62,539 nt of DNA from Gammaproteobacteria bacterium (GTDB lineage: Bacteria; Pseudomonadota; Gammaproteobacteria; Tenderiales; Tenderiaceae), in contig JACQEP010000008.1 of NCBI GenBank assembly GCA_016200485.1, positions 1 through 62,539 of the forward strand. Reading direction: 5' to 3'. The position numbers and the translations under genes are program-made. The notes beneath the pieces are model-generated. The model was not told the origin of the DNA and made no database searches. It worked only from the letters and a program-made list of their open reading frames with translations. The first letter of the stretch is position 1; every line of letters begins with the position of its first letter. Positions 25,669 through 35,974 of the stretch are shown here, piece by piece.

Positions 25669-25870
25669 ATAAAAATCCAACGCAGAGACGCGGAGGCGCA
25701 GAGATGTTACTAAATAAAAAACCTCTTCCTGCTAGAGATAAGATGAGAAAAAGAAGTAAGGGCCTAAAACATGCTCCTTTTGATTTTTCTCCGCGTCTCT
25801 GCGCCTCGGCAACCGCTCCTGCGTTGCACTACCTCGCACATCCCTGTGCTCGTCCGCGTTGGATTTTTAA
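25669..25870. repeat. Palindromic repeat between thrC and hom
   Basis: Outer arms AAAAATCCAACGC and GCGTTGGATTTTT enclose matching GCAGAGACGCGGAGG-type and CTCCGCGTCTCTGCG-type stretches. The right arm is interrupted by the 48-base module. A related repeat of the CCACAGGGGCACGGAGG type sits between hom and alaC. It codes for nothing visible. Confidence 0.7.
25805..25852 (-). repeat. 48-base inserted module, copy 2
   Basis: On the minus strand it begins CGAGCACAGGGATGTGCG and ends GGAGCGGTTGCCGAG. It corresponds to 22837-22884 with a single-base length difference and a few substitutions. It sits inside the right arm of a palindromic repeat unrelated to the REP unit holding copy 1. Confidence 0.65.
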
Positions 25871-25880
25871 AATCAAAAAA

Positions 25881-27197
25881 TCAATTAGCATCCAGCGTCT
25901 CAAGACGAATCCGCATTACGCTGCCATGGATCGTATCCAACGCTTCAATACGCTTGATCGCCTGATTCATCTGCTCTTCACGAATGTTGTGGGTCAGAAT
26001 GATAATCGGCACTTCACTTGCGCCCTCTGCCGGTTCTTTCTGCAATATTGCTTCGATGCTGATCTGCATATCGGCAAGGATACGCGTGACATCGGCCAGC
26101 ACGCCCGGACGATCCGCCGCATGCAGGCGTAGATAATAAGCGGTCTGCACCTTATCCATCGACAGGATCGGCAAGTCAGCGAGCTGATCCGGCTGGAAGG
26201 CCAGATGCGGCACCCGGTTTTCGGGATCCGCGGTTAACACGCGCACGACATCCACCAGATCCGCGACGACCGCTGAGGCGGTCGGTTCAGAACCCGCGCC
26301 AGCGCCGTAATAAAGGGTAGGCCCGACAGCGTCGCCCTTCACCAGCACGGCATTCATCACGCCATCCACATTAGCGATCAGGCGGCGATGCGGAATCAAG
26401 GTCGGATGCACGCGCAGCTCAATGCCATTATCGGTACGGCGGGCGATGCCGAGATGCTTGATCCGGTAACCCAATTCCGTCGCATAGGAAACATCAGCCG
26501 GGGTAATCTTGCTGATGCCTTCGGTGTAGACCTTCTCAAACTGCAACGGAATTCCGAACGCGATCGAGGCCAGAATAGTCAGTTTGTGGGCGGCATCGAT
26601 ACCTTCGACGTCGTAGGTCGGATCAGCTTCGGCGTAACCCAAACGTTGCGCCTCAGCCAGTACATCACCAAAGGCACGGCCCTTGTCGCGCATCTCGGTA
26701 AGGATAAAATTACCCGTACCGTTGATGATCCCGGCCAGCCATTGAATCCGGTTCCCGGCCAAGCCCTCACGGATGGCTTTGATGATCGGAATCCCACCCG
26801 CGACGGCCGCTTCAAACGCGACCATTACACCTTTCTTGTGGGCGGCGGCGAAAATCTCATTACCATGCCGGGCGATCAGTGCCTTGTTGGCGGTGACCAC
26901 ATGCTTGCCATTATTGATGGCGCGCATGACCAGATCGCGGGCCGCCGTAGTGCCGCCGATCAATTCAACCACCACCTCCACGTCCGGGTGATCGACCACG
27001 GCCAGGGTATCAGTGGTGAGTTGGATGTTTCCGGTGTCAACATTGCGAACCTTTTTAAGATCGCGGGCGGCAGCAATCACCACCTCGATCCCACGCCCGG
27101 CACGGCGCTGAATTTCCTCGGCGTTACGTTTCAATACACTGACCGTACCGCCACCGACGGTGCCCAGGCCCAGCAATCCAACTTTAACCGGTTTCAA
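25881..27197 (-). CDS. hom: Homoserine dehydrogenase
   Basis: 438 residues starting at TTG 27197, supported by GGGAG seven bases upstream and the expected MKPVKVGLLGLGTVGGGTV. The NAD(P)-binding glycine motif is at residues 8-16; the catalytic core shows ANKALIARHG, AAVAGGIPIIKAIREGLAGN and GIINGTGNFILTEM; an ACT domain (about residues 350-425, AYYLRLHAADRPGVLADVTRIL) is the likely threonine feedback site. It reduces aspartate semialdehyde to homoserine, the step before the threonine/methionine split. Organised with thrC downstream and alaC upstream. Confidence 0.96.
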   Translation of the reverse strand: MKPVKVGLLGLGTVGGGTVSVLKRNAEEIQRRAGRGIEVVIAAARDLKKVRNVDTGNIQLTTDTLAVVDHPDVEVVVELIGGTTAARDLVMRAINNGKHVVTANKALIARHGNEIFAAAHKKGVMVAFEAAVAGGIPIIKAIREGLAGNRIQWLAGIINGTGNFILTEMRDKGRAFGDVLAEAQRLGYAEADPTYDVEGIDAAHKLTILASIAFGIPLQFEKVYTEGISKITPADVSYATELGYRIKHLGIARRTDNGIELRVHPTLIPHRRLIANVDGVMNAVLVKGDAVGPTLYYGAGAGSEPTASAVVADLVDVVRVLTADPENRVPHLAFQPDQLADLPILSMDKVQTAYYLRLHAADRPGVLADVTRILADMQISIEAILQKEPAEGASEVPIIILTHNIREEQMNQAIKRIEALDTIHGSVMRIRLETLDAN

Positions 27198-27232
27198 GAT
27201 TGTTCTCCCAACTATTTGTATTTAATTAGTTC

Positions 27233-27366
27233 TTTACCACAGGGGCACGGAGGGCACAAAGAAGCTACAATTCAATCCCCCCTAGCAGGGAGAAAGAGCA
27301 TCAACGCAGCCTGTTACATGCCGGATCAATAAATTCCTCTGTGTTCTCTGTGCCTCTGTGGTTCAA
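27233..27366. repeat. Palindromic repeat between hom and alaC
   Basis: Imperfect inverted arms: ACCACAGGGGCACGGAGG near 27236 and CTCTGTGCCTCTGTGGT ending near 27363. The central 70 bases are unrelated. It is of the same general type as the repeat between thrC and hom, and both lie inside one gene cluster. Confidence 0.6.
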
Positions 27367-27368
27367 AA

Positions 27369-28577
27369 TTATTTAGCCGACACATCCGAACCCGCTTTCG
27401 AGTCACGGCGCAGCATGTCGCGGATGCCGCGTACCGCCTGACGGGTACGGTGTTCGTTTTCGATCAGACCAAAGCGGACGTGATCATCGCCATAACTGCC
27501 AAAACCGACGCCCGGTGACACCGCCACCTTGGCCTCACGCAACACCTTCTTGGAAAATTCCAATGACCCCAGGTGACGGTATTGCTCCGGAATCGGCGCC
27601 CAGACGAACATCGTCGCCTTCGGCGGCGTCACGTCCCAACCAATCGAGTTCAGGCCACTGCACAACGCATCACGGCGGTCCTGGTACATATTACTGATCT
27701 CGCGGACACAGTCCTGCGGCCCTTCCAGCGCGGCAATGGCCGCCACCTGCACCGGCGTGAACATGCCGTAATCCAGATAAGACTTCATCCGTGCCAGCGC
27801 CGCCACCAGCTTGGGGTTACCGACCATGAAACCTACCCGCCAGCCAGGCATATTGTAGCTCTTGGAAAGCGTGAAGAACTCCACCGCCAGGTCCTTGGCG
27901 CCGGGCACCTGCATGATCGAAGGCGCCACGTAACCATCGAAGGCAATATCCGCGTAGGCCAGATCATGAATGACCCAAATCTTGTGCTCGCGGCAAATCG
28001 CCACCACCTTCTCGAAGAAAGACAGCTCCACACACTGCGCCGTCGGATTGCCGGGGAAATTCAATATCAGCATCTTCGGCTTGGGCCAGGAGTCCTTGAT
28101 CGCCTTCTCCAGTTCAGCAAAAAAGTCACCGCCTTCCACCAACGGCACATGGCGGATATCCGCCCCGGCGATGACAAAGCCATAGGGATGGATCGGGTAG
28201 GCGGGATTCGGCACCAGTACCGCATCACCCGGCCCCACCGTGGCCAGTGCCAGATGGGCCAGACCTTCCTTGGAACCGATGGTCACAATCGCCTCGCTCT
28301 CGGGATCGAGCTGTACCTGGAAGCGGCGCTCATACCAACCGCAAATTGCCTTACGCAGGCGCGGGATACCGCGCGACAAGGAATAGCGGTGAGTATCGCC
28401 CCGTTGCGCCGCCTCAATCAGTTTATCGACGATATGCTGTGGTGTCGGCTGGTCCGGATTACCCATGCCGAAATCGATGATGTCCTCCCCACGGGCGCGG
28501 GCCTTCGCCTTCAAATCGCCAACGATATTGAACACGTACGGGGGCAGGCGTTTAATTCTTGGAAAATCGTCGATCAA
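27369..28577 (-). CDS. alaC: Alanine transaminase AlaC-type aminotransferase
   Basis: 402 residues from TTG 28577, with GGAAG eight bases upstream; the product then begins [19 protein letters not shown] as in relatives, while the longer frame from 28676 adds unrelated residues. PLP aminotransferase class I features: [32 protein letters not shown], and the Schiff-base Lys in [15 protein letters not shown]. It interconverts pyruvate/glutamate and alanine/2-oxoglutarate. The alaC-hom-thrC arrangement is common in beta- and gammaproteobacteria. It diverges from the Mth938-like gene, with about 170 bases between them for promoters. Confidence 0.92.
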   Translation of the reverse strand: MIDDFPRIKRLPPYVFNIVGDLKAKARARGEDIIDFGMGNPDQPTPQHIVDKLIEAAQRGDTHRYSLSRGIPRLRKAICGWYERRFQVQLDPESEAIVTIGSKEGLAHLALATVGPGDAVLVPNPAYPIHPYGFVIAGADIRHVPLVEGGDFFAELEKAIKDSWPKPKMLILNFPGNPTAQCVELSFFEKVVAICREHKIWVIHDLAYADIAFDGYVAPSIMQVPGAKDLAVEFFTLSKSYNMPGWRVGFMVGNPKLVAALARMKSYLDYGMFTPVQVAAIAALEGPQDCVREISNMYQDRRDALCSGLNSIGWDVTPPKATMFVWAPIPEQYRHLGSLEFSKKVLREAKVAVSPGVGFGSYGDDHVRFGLIENEHRTRQAVRGIRDMLRRDSKAGSDVSAK

Positions 28578-28750
28578 GGTCGTACTTCCACTGCTGATGA
28601 AATAACAAAAGCTCCGCCCGCGGGCAGAGCCAGTATACTGGGCGCTAACATTACCGAGGCTGACTAACCCTGTCAATTACCACGCGTTTATGACCTTGAA
28701 AGCGGGAATAACATGACCCAAAATGGGGTTCCAAAACGAAAGGACTCACC

Positions 28751-29194
28751 ATGGCTTTCAACCAGGACATTGATTTTAGCATCTACACCATTCGTAGTTA
28801 TCAGCGTGGTGAAATCATTGTCAGCCTCCCCCCCCGTCAGGAAGAGATGGATGAGGCCCGCAATGCCAGCCCCAACGCTAAACCGCGCCTGCCCTACGAG
28901 AGGCTCAGTCAAAGCTTTATCATCACTGCCGAAACCGTGATCCGTGATTGGCCCCCACAAGACATCAGCACCCTCAGCCGTGACCACATCGCCCAACTCG
29001 CCGCCTATGATCCCGAGGTCGTCCTCATCGGTACCGGTACCCGCCTCACCTGGCCCGACCGCGCCCTCCTCACCCCATTGATGGAACAACATATCGGCTT
29101 TGAAGTGATGGACACCGCCGCCGCCTGCCGCACCTACAACGTGCTCAGCCTGGAAGGCAGAAAGGTGGTGGCAGGATTGATGATGATTCGGTAG
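28751..29194 (+). CDS. Mth938/NDUFAF3-like domain protein
   Basis: 147 residues, a single Mth938-like domain. Characteristic parts are IRSYQRGEIIVS near the N-terminus, RLSQSFIITAETVIRDWPP, LAAYDPEVVLIGTG, and the C-terminal MDTAAACRTYNVLSLEGRKVVAGLM. Eukaryotic relatives (NDUFAF3) help assemble complex I; the bacterial role is not established. Its position about 5 kb from the nuo operon is notable but not strong evidence, as this gene also sits beside alaC in other genomes. A GGACTCACC stretch precedes the ATG. Cytoplasmic. Confidence 0.87.
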   Translation: MAFNQDIDFSIYTIRSYQRGEIIVSLPPRQEEMDEARNASPNAKPRLPYERLSQSFIITAETVIRDWPPQDISTLSRDHIAQLAAYDPEVVLIGTGTRLTWPDRALLTPLMEQHIGFEVMDTAAACRTYNVLSLEGRKVVAGLMMIR

Positions 29195-29500
29195 ATTTAT
29201 TTTTGGGTATGCACCGTACTTCCCAATCATCACTATTCCTTGCCTGCGCCAGGCATTACATCAGTCTCCACCGTTAACAACCTCCAACAATAATCCGTCC
29301 GGCACAACGCTTGGCGACCGCAACTCAATAAAGACGGTCGGCAATCATGCCTGCGATTCACTGCAATGCCACTTCAGTTCCTTGAGGACTTTTCCCGACT
29401 CAGTGATTAATTGGTAATTCACCGCAGCAGCTGCTAAATAAATATCAAGGCTTCCACATTTGCATTCACATGAATGAGATCGTAACAAGCGAGGGCAGGG
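29195..29500. other. Intergenic region before the phospholipase gene
   Basis: About 300 bases without a supported gene. A short run in a minus-strand frame (FIELRSP..VPDGLLLEVV) faintly resembles a glyoxalase/VOC-like C-terminus but is too short to call. AGGG repeats (CGAGGGCAGGGATG) precede the phospholipase start, and the octamer GGGCAGGG at 29493 fits a KOPS consensus pointing away from dif. Confidence 0.4.
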
Positions 29501-30397
29501 ATGAGGGGATTTAGCTTACATATCGTTTTGGGTTGTGGTTTGCTGTTACTCGTTGGCGTGCAGGCGGATGCCGACGATGCCAATCAGGAAAATAAAGTCG
29601 ATACCATTAGTCACTATCTTAGCGGCAACGAACCCTCCTATTTCGTGTTTGCCCGCGATAAAGGAGATGATGACTATCATGGTGAGTTTTATCTTTCGAT
29701 CAAATATCCTCTTCTGCAACGACCAATTCGATATCTCTTGGGAAAAAATTCCGCACTTAATTTCAATTACAATGGCCTGTATGATTTTTACCTGGCATCA
29801 CGCTACTCCTCCCCCATCATCTCACGGCGGCAAAATCCTGGGCTGATGTACGAATACCGTTTTTTGGGGCACAACACATTACGCAAGGCAAAGTTTGGCT
29901 ACTTTCATGAATCAAATGGTCAGACGATCGATAATCAAGCTGACTTTTTAAACACCACTAATGTCCAGGATTATGTCAGCCGCGGCTGGGACTATTTGCA
30001 TCTGGAGTTGAGCGTTACACCCGAGGAGAGTTGGTACGTCTACTTGCAGGGGCACCTCTACTTAAACAAACAGATGTTCAAACTTGACAGAGAGGAAAAA
30101 TGGCCATGGGAAGTCCCTGTCGGAGTAGCGTTGCCAATCGATGAATATGACGGCCTGAGATTAATCGTCGGCCAGACGCTTAAACGTAAACATTGGTACT
30201 TCGACGAAATAAAACTCAGCGCCATTTATCGAACGGGGTATCATGATCCAGGCCATAACTCGACCCGCAGATTAGAGGCTACGTTCAGGATTTTTGATGT
30301 TCCGTTATACCTATATTATTTTGACGGCTATGGGATCAACATTGCTTCATATTTCATGAAGAGCTCGTCTTATGGCATTGGTTTTGAACTTTGGTAG
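29501..30397 (+). CDS. pldA: Outer-membrane phospholipase A (OMPLA family)
   Basis: 298 residues. A signal peptide (HIVLGCGLLLLVGVQA) is followed by a 12-strand barrel-like protein ending in an aromatic residue (GIGFELW). The active-site motif FHESNGQ provides the His and Ser that correspond to His142/Ser144 of E. coli PldA. The third triad position, Asn156 in SRSWN, appears here as SRGWD, so Asp replaces Asn. Family members cleave acyl chains from outer-leaflet phospholipids after dimerisation with calcium. The swap could still support catalysis, since Asp is the usual acid in serine hydrolases. It converges on rpoS. Confidence 0.83.
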   Translation: MRGFSLHIVLGCGLLLLVGVQADADDANQENKVDTISHYLSGNEPSYFVFARDKGDDDYHGEFYLSIKYPLLQRPIRYLLGKNSALNFNYNGLYDFYLASRYSSPIISRRQNPGLMYEYRFLGHNTLRKAKFGYFHESNGQTIDNQADFLNTTNVQDYVSRGWDYLHLELSVTPEESWYVYLQGHLYLNKQMFKLDREEKWPWEVPVGVALPIDEYDGLRLIVGQTLKRKHWYFDEIKLSAIYRTGYHDPGHNSTRRLEATFRIFDVPLYLYYFDGYGINIASYFMKSSSYGIGFELW

Positions 30398-30461
30398 CTG
30401 CTCTCAATCTGCGACATGACAACGATGTGGGTTCATTCATGTGTCGCTTGTGGCGACAAGT

Positions 30462-30495
30462 GGGTGGATTGCGCCGCAACGCGGTTAACCCACCC
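30462..30495. terminator. Hairpin between the convergent pldA-like gene and rpoS
   Basis: GGGTGG (30462-30467) pairs with CCACCC (30490-30495) around a GC-rich inner part. A smaller hairpin, TGTCGC / GCGACA, precedes it at 30442-30458. No long T tract follows on either strand, so termination strength is uncertain. Confidence 0.45.
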
Positions 30496-30506
30496 TGCTT
30501 TCAACT

Positions 30507-31496
30507 TTATCCCAACAACTGATCGCCAGAAATGCCCTGTTTTTCAAGTATACGCCGCAGTTTACGCAACGCCTCAACCTGTATTTGGCGAACACGCTCA
30601 CGCGTTACACCGATGCGTTCGCCGACTTCCTCAAGGGTGGCGATCTCATCGCCATTGAGTCCAAAACGCTGCTCAACGACTTGGCGCTGTTTTTCATTTA
30701 ACTGCGACAACCAGGCGGCGATACTGGCCTGGATTTCTTCCTCCTGCAGTTGCGCGGCGGGATCGATTTGATTTTCGTCGGCGATCGTTTCCTGCAACAA
30801 GCGATCCTTATCAAGACTCGCCGATTCAACCATTGATAGCTGTTCCTGCAAACCTAAAATCATTTGCACCTCAGCCAGGGGTAATTCGAGCCTGGCGGCG
30901 ACTTCTTCGGGACTGGGATCGTGATCGAGCTCTTGGGCAAGCTTGCGGGCAATTTTTTGATAGCTATTGATTTGCTTGACGACGTGGACCGGGAGACGAA
31001 TAGTGCGAGTTTGATTCATTATCGCTCGCTCGATGGTCTGACGTATCCACCAGGTGGCGTAGGTGGAAAATCGAAACCCGCGTTCAGGATCGAATTTTTC
31101 CACCGCATGAATCAACCCAAGATTGCCTTCTTCGATCAAATCCAGAAAGGCGAGTCCACGATTCATGTAATAACGGGCAATTTTGACAACAAGGCGCAGA
31201 TTACTTTCGATCATGCGCCGTCGCGCATCATCATCCCCTTTAAGCGCACGCCGGGCGTAATAAACTTCTTCTTCGGCGGACAATAATGGCGAAAAGCCAA
31301 TCTCACTGAGGTAAATACGCGTCGCATCGACCACGACTTCAACCGCCTTCCAACTGGAAGCGGTCTCAGCATCTGCGGGAATTCCCACCTCATCCTTGAG
31401 TAGCTCCTCTGGTTCTGTCCAGAGTTTATTTGCCTCGGTGTCGTCAGTCAGTTCATCCGACTGCGGTTGCTCCACCGAACGGTTTTTCTCCACCAC
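30507..31496 (-). CDS. rpoS: Stationary-phase sigma factor RpoS
   Basis: 329 residues, almost the E. coli length. Region 1.2 ([10 protein letters not shown]), region 2 ([52 protein letters not shown], then [19 protein letters not shown]), region 3 ([13 protein letters not shown]) and region 4 ([17 protein letters not shown]...[19 protein letters not shown]) are all present. It directs RNA polymerase to starvation and stress genes. The start is GTG 31496 with a G-rich site upstream. Its identity as RpoS, not a housekeeping sigma, rests on length and on nlpD, yqaA, pcm and surE lying directly upstream in the classic order. The rpoS promoter usually lies inside nlpD. Confidence 0.96.
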   Translation of the reverse strand: MVEKNRSVEQPQSDELTDDTEANKLWTEPEELLKDEVGIPADAETASSWKAVEVVVDATRIYLSEIGFSPLLSAEEEVYYARRALKGDDDARRRMIESNLRLVVKIARYYMNRGLAFLDLIEEGNLGLIHAVEKFDPERGFRFSTYATWWIRQTIERAIMNQTRTIRLPVHVVKQINSYQKIARKLAQELDHDPSPEEVAARLELPLAEVQMILGLQEQLSMVESASLDKDRLLQETIADENQIDPAAQLQEEEIQASIAAWLSQLNEKQRQVVEQRFGLNGDEIATLEEVGERIGVTRERVRQIQVEALRKLRRILEKQGISGDQLLG

Positions 31497-31607
31497 CCCA
31501 ACACCCCCCCAATTATGATGCGTTGAGCGATACTTGACAGTCTAACCGCAAAAAACAGTTTCCAACAAGCATAATGTCGAAGTGCAAAAACAATATTAAA
31601 CAGGTAG

Positions 31608-32390
31608 TTATGATCCACCTTTTGGGAGATAGCGGAGCGGATCAACGGGTTTACCATCGGCCCGTATCTCAAAGTGCAATTTTACCCGATCCGCCTCGGT
31701 ACTCCCCATGCGGGCAATGCCCTGACCACGACTAACTTGCTCACCTTCTTTGACCAATAATTCGCGATTATGAGCATAGGCGCTGAGATATTTGTCATTG
31801 TGCTTGATGATCAGCAACTTGCCATAACCGCGCAATCCATCGCCACTATAAACCACTTTGCCACTCGCTGCTGCCTTAACGGCATCGCCGCTCATACCAC
31901 TGATAGCAATTCCCTTCTTGCCTTGCGACCTGGCATCATAACGATGCACCACATCGCCTTGTGCGGGCCATTGCCATTCAACTTCATCACGAACGATGGG
32001 CGCTGCATCCACTGGTGCAATGGCTTGACGCGAATCGGGATGAGCAGGTGTTTTTGCAACTGTTGTCGGCTGTGAGGATCGCACCGGTGCTTTGCCGGGG
32101 CTATGTTTTTTGGGTTGAACTGCCCCCTCCTCGCCATCGACTGGCGGCACCACTCGCAACCAGTCACCATAATGCACAGTGTAAGGAGGCTCTATATCAT
32201 TCCACCGGGCGACATCGTGATAGTCACGATCGTAGCTCCAGCTAATTGAATACAGCGTATCACCGTCACGCACCTGGTGATAAAAATGACTGCCACAACC
32301 AGGCAGACTCGATGTTGCGATGAGAAATACCACTGTCTTTAACCAGACCCAAGTGTGCTCTTGAATCCGTTGCTTCGCATTAAACCGCAA
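31608..32390 (-). CDS. nlpD: NlpD-like lipoprotein with LysM and degenerate M23 domain
   Basis: 260 residues. The lipoprotein signal ends in SLPGC, so the mature protein is anchored in a membrane of the envelope. A LysM domain (VRDGDTLYSISWSYDRDYHDVARWN...) binds peptidoglycan; a Pro/Ala/Lys-rich linker follows; the C-terminal M23 fold covers about residues 145-258. The first zinc motif HxxxD of active enzymes is replaced by KGIAISG, while YAHN and LHFEIR remain. That is how NlpD/EnvC-type amidase activators look: a fold kept without hydrolysis. It should activate the cell-division amidase AmiC. It is 12 bases from yqaA and upstream of rpoS. Confidence 0.93.
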   Translation of the reverse strand: MRFNAKQRIQEHTWVWLKTVVFLIATSSLPGCGSHFYHQVRDGDTLYSISWSYDRDYHDVARWNDIEPPYTVHYGDWLRVVPPVDGEEGAVQPKKHSPGKAPVRSSQPTTVAKTPAHPDSRQAIAPVDAAPIVRDEVEWQWPAQGDVVHRYDARSQGKKGIAISGMSGDAVKAAASGKVVYSGDGLRGYGKLLIIKHNDKYLSAYAHNRELLVKEGEQVSRGQGIARMGSTEADRVKLHFEIRADGKPVDPLRYLPKGGS

Positions 32391-32402
32391 TAGCCAATAC
32401 CT

Positions 32403-32984
32403 TTAAGAAAACTTACTGAACAGATACAACACAACCACCAATACCACCAACAGCCAACCGATAAGATCAACGTAGTGACGCAACATTCGCTCCATGCGCT
32501 CACCACCCCACTTCATCAGTCCGGCCACCATAAAAAAACGCGCGCCACGGCCAACTAAAGAAGTGAGTACAAATGGAACAAACGCCATGCTCATCACACC
32601 AGCGCCGATGGTAAATAGTTTATAGGGAATTGGCGAGAATGCGGCAATAAAAATCACCCAAATTCCTTCCTCAATAAACCATTGTTTCACTTTAAGAAAT
32701 CCATCCCAGTAACCCACCTGATGCAAAATGGGTTCCACAGCTTCGAATGCCAGCATGCCAATCAGGTAGCCAAACGCCCCACCCGCTACTGAGGTCAGGG
32801 TCGTTAATAGGGCAAAAAACCAGGCTCGCCGGGGCGCCGCCAATGACATCGGTGCCAACATCACGTCGGGTGGAATTGGGAAAAAAGAAGATTCCGCAAA
32901 ACTTATCGCGCCCAAAAACCACGGGGCATGCCGATGTCTCGACCAGTTCAGCGCTTTATCATAGAGCAAGGAAAAAAACCGCAT
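32403..32984 (-). CDS. yqaA: YqaA/DedA-family membrane protein
   Basis: 193 residues with four to five hydrophobic segments. The conserved stretch ISFAESSFFPIPPDVMLAPMSLA is typical of this DedA/SNARE-associated branch, as are FAAFSPIPYKLFTIGAG (in the form IAAFSPIPYKLFTIGAGV) and GRGARFFMVAGLM. The DedA superfamily includes undecaprenyl-phosphate and phospholipid flippases, but this branch is uncharacterised. Its ATG overlaps the pcm stop by one base (TGATG), so it is part of the surE-pcm-yqaA-nlpD unit. Inner membrane. Confidence 0.9.
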   Translation of the reverse strand: MRFFSLLYDKALNWSRHRHAPWFLGAISFAESSFFPIPPDVMLAPMSLAAPRRAWFFALLTTLTSVAGGAFGYLIGMLAFEAVEPILHQVGYWDGFLKVKQWFIEEGIWVIFIAAFSPIPYKLFTIGAGVMSMAFVPFVLTSLVGRGARFFMVAGLMKWGGERMERMLRHYVDLIGWLLVVLVVVLYLFSKFS

Positions 32985-33646
32985 CAGCGATTTCCAGATA
33001 ACAGGGGCACGAACTCGACTTCTTCGATCGGCATCCTGTGAAATCCCTCTTCGGTACGGGTGATCAGCACCAACTCTTGTTTACCACTCTGCCCCACAGG
33101 GGCGATCAAACGCCCACCGATGGCCAACTGCTCAAGCAGTGCAGCGGGAATTTCCAGCGGTGCTGCGGTCATGACAATGACATCATAGGGCGCATATTCC
33201 TGCCACCCCATTTGGCCATCGACGTGTTTGAGCCTGAGATTGTGGAGTTTCAATTCACGAAATCGTTGCCGGGCACGCTGCGACAATTCACCTATCCGTT
33301 CAACGCTAAAAACCTGCTCGGCCACTTGCGCCAAAATTGCCGCCTGATAACCGGAACCGGTACCAATTTCCAGCACCTTCTTGCAGGGGCCGGTTTCAAT
33401 GACAATTTCAGTCATCCGCGCCACGATATACGGTTGCGAGATCGTCTGACCAAAGCCAATGGGCAATGCGGTGTCATCATAGGATCGACTGGCCAATGCT
33501 TCATCGACAAAAATGTGCCGCGGTGTATTGCGGAATACATCCAACACCTTGGGATTGCGTATCCCCTGTTCCTGCAGGCGCGAGATCAGGCGCTCGCGGG
33601 TGCGCTGCGAAGTCATACCAATACCGCGATGCCGAGGACCATTCAT
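32984..33646 (-). CDS. pcm: Protein-L-isoaspartate O-methyltransferase
   Basis: 220 residues from ATG 33646, five bases after surE; an ATG at 33670 inside surE and one at 33616 are alternatives. Markers are [45 protein letters not shown] (substrate loop) and [17 protein letters not shown], the S-adenosylmethionine-binding motif. It methylates damaged isoaspartyl residues so they can revert to aspartate. It acts in the cytoplasm and is co-transcribed with surE and rpoS-linked genes, matching a stationary-phase repair role. Confidence 0.95.
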   Translation of the reverse strand: MNGPRHRGIGMTSQRTRERLISRLQEQGIRNPKVLDVFRNTPRHIFVDEALASRSYDDTALPIGFGQTISQPYIVARMTEIVIETGPCKKVLEIGTGSGYQAAILAQVAEQVFSVERIGELSQRARQRFRELKLHNLRLKHVDGQMGWQEYAPYDVIVMTAAPLEIPAALLEQLAIGGRLIAPVGQSGKQELVLITRTEEGFHRMPIEEVEFVPLLSGNR

Positions 33647-33651
33647 GAAAC

Positions 33652-34398
33652 TTACATTCCTGATAACCACGTTGCCACTTGTTCGAGCGCAGTATAACGC
33701 GTCAGATCGATTTGAATGGGGGTTACTGATATTCGGTTGCGCCGAACGGCATGAAAATCCGTGCCCGGCCCGGCATCGGCCTCAGAACCCGCAGGTCCCA
33801 CCCAGTAAATATCCCGTCCACGGGGATCATGCGCCTTGATGACGGGCTCGGATTTATGACGATGCCCAAGCCGGGTCGCCTCAAAGCCTTCGATTTTCTC
33901 CCAAGGAATATCCGGTACATTGACGTTAAGAATGGTATCCGCAGGTAACGGATCACGTAACAACCGATCGATCAGTTGCATAGCGGCTTTCGCCGCCGTG
34001 GCATAGTGTTTTGGATCGGCGCCCACCAACGATACCGCTATCGCAGGAAACCCCAGAAAGCGGCCTTCCGTTGCCGCCGCGACGGTACCCGAATATAAAA
34101 CATCATCCCCCATGTTGGCCCCGGCATTAATGCCGGCGACTACCATGTCTGGTTCTTTATCGAGCAGGCCGGTAATTGCAAGATGCACACAATCGGTGGG
34201 GGTGCCGTCGACATAGATCACGTTGTTAGACACATAATGGGCACGCAGCGGTTGATCAAGGGTCAGGGAATTGCTCGCGCCGCTACGATTCCGCTCCGGC
34301 GCGACCAGGGTAACATCAGCGATTTGACGAAGGGACTCCGCCAGACACTGGATACCCGGAGCAAGATAACCATCATCATTGCTCAGCAGAATACGCAT
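33652..34398 (-). CDS. surE: 5'-nucleotidase SurE
   Basis: 248 residues. The N-terminus [16 protein letters not shown] has the paired Asp of the metal site; [14 protein letters not shown] and [24 protein letters not shown] complete the conserved core. SurE removes phosphate from nucleoside monophosphates and related compounds. It heads the surE-pcm-yqaA-nlpD-rpoS run; upstream is the nuoN 3' end with about 100 bases between, where the surE promoter must lie. Confidence 0.96.
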   Translation of the reverse strand: MRILLSNDDGYLAPGIQCLAESLRQIADVTLVAPERNRSGASNSLTLDQPLRAHYVSNNVIYVDGTPTDCVHLAITGLLDKEPDMVVAGINAGANMGDDVLYSGTVAAATEGRFLGFPAIAVSLVGADPKHYATAAKAAMQLIDRLLRDPLPADTILNVNVPDIPWEKIEGFEATRLGHRHKSEPVIKAHDPRGRDIYWVGPAGSEADAGPGTDFHAVRRNRISVTPIQIDLTRYTALEQVATWLSGM

Positions 34399-34504
34399 AT
34401 TGCCATCACCAACATCCAGCCAGGATACCCGCCCGCCGACACGGCGGAACCTTTGTTACAACCATCCCGCTTAACTCGGGGATGAACACGGAATCCAATT
34501 CCAA

Positions 34505-35941
34505 CTAGAATACCGTTAAACAGTAGCGCATCAATGCTGCCGGGAAGATGCCCAACACCAACATCGCCAAACAGTTTACCGACAACACAACTCGCATGTC
34601 CGTACCCGTTTCGATGCGACCAGCCTCTTCAGGTTTGTCAAAATACATGACCTTGATGACACGCAGGTAATAAAACGCACCCACCACGGAGAAGACGACT
34701 GCGTAAACGGCAAGCCAGACCAGATCGATTTGAACGACGGATTGAATCACTGACAGCTTGGCATAGAAACCCACGGTCGGTGGTACCCCTGCCATTGAGA
34801 ACATCAGGATCAACATCATGGCCGCCAGCCATGGACTTCGTTCGTTCAGGCCTTTGAAGTCTTCAATCTTATCCGCCTCGAAACCGGCACGGCTGAGCGC
34901 GATGATCATGCCGAAACCACCCAGCCCCATCAGCGCATAAACAATCACATAGAACATGGACGCGGAGTAGCCATTTTCGGTGCCGGAGAGGATACCCAGC
35001 AGGAGAAAACCGACATGGGCAATCGTCGAATACGCCAACATGCGTTTGAGATTGGTTTGCGCGATGGCAATGACGTTACCAATGGCAATCGACAAAATCG
35101 ACAACACAATCAGCAAGTCTTGCCATTGATGATGCAAATCGCCCAATCCTTCTACCAGGAGCCGCATGATCATGGCAAATGCAGCGATCTTGGGCGCGGT
35201 GCCGATGAACAACGTGACCGCCGTTGGCGCACCGTGATAAACATCCGGTATCCACATGTGGAACGGCACAGCGCCCAACTTGAAGGCCAAGCCCACCACC
35301 ACAAACACCAAACCAAACATCAACACAATATTATCGCTATTGGAGGCCACATAGCCGCCGATGACGGCCAGATCCAGGCTGCCGACCATGCCGTAGATCA
35401 TGGACATGCCATACAACAACATCCCGGAGGCTAGCGCGCCGAGGACAAAATACTTCATCGCGGCTTCAGTGGCATTCAACGAATCCCGTTGAAACGCGAC
35501 CAGGGCGTAAAGCGAGAGCGACAACAGCTCCAGCCCCAGATATACGGTCAATAGGCTATGGGCGGAGACCATGACCATCATCCCGAGTACAGCAAACAGC
35601 CCCAGTACGAAAAACTCACCGCGATACAGACTGCGCTGTTTGAGATAACGCCGCGAATAGAGAAATACCACTGCCGTAACCAGATAGATAAAGAGCTTAA
35701 GTACATTACCCATCTGATCAATCACGAAACTGTCATTGAAGGTCAGCACACGTTCACTTTCTGACAGGCTGATGGTCAGCATCGCTGCCCCAGCCAGTGT
35801 CGCCAGTGACATAAAAAAGGTCACGACGCGATCACTGTCTTTGAGATAAAGATCAATAATCAGGATCGCGCAGGCCATGCCCAAAACAAAAATTTCAGGC
35901 AGTGCTGGGATAAAATTTGGCATTACAAAATTCATGCTCAC
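34505..35941 (-). CDS. nuoN: NADH-quinone oxidoreductase subunit N
   Basis: 478 residues, multi-spanning. It is one of the three antiporter-like proton-channel subunits of complex I: the conserved Lys/Glu helices include [19 protein letters not shown], and [21 protein letters not shown] is family-diagnostic. Start GTG 35941 has GGAAG six bases upstream; ATG 35935 is an alternative. It is the last gene of nuoA-N. Confidence 0.95.
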   Translation of the reverse strand: MSMNFVMPNFIPALPEIFVLGMACAILIIDLYLKDSDRVVTFFMSLATLAGAAMLTISLSESERVLTFNDSFVIDQMGNVLKLFIYLVTAVVFLYSRRYLKQRSLYRGEFFVLGLFAVLGMMVMVSAHSLLTVYLGLELLSLSLYALVAFQRDSLNATEAAMKYFVLGALASGMLLYGMSMIYGMVGSLDLAVIGGYVASNSDNIVLMFGLVFVVVGLAFKLGAVPFHMWIPDVYHGAPTAVTLFIGTAPKIAAFAMIMRLLVEGLGDLHHQWQDLLIVLSILSIAIGNVIAIAQTNLKRMLAYSTIAHVGFLLLGILSGTENGYSASMFYVIVYALMGLGGFGMIIALSRAGFEADKIEDFKGLNERSPWLAAMMLILMFSMAGVPPTVGFYAKLSVIQSVVQIDLVWLAVYAVVFSVVGAFYYLRVIKVMYFDKPEEAGRIETGTDMRVVLSVNCLAMLVLGIFPAALMRYCLTVF

Positions 35942-35974
35942 CGTTCGCTTCCAAAGACTTTAACGATCATTTAA

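Noticed and set aside
29230-29420. Relic of a glyoxalase/VOC gene on the minus strand
   Set aside because: Only one short run of residues resembles the family; too weak to claim.
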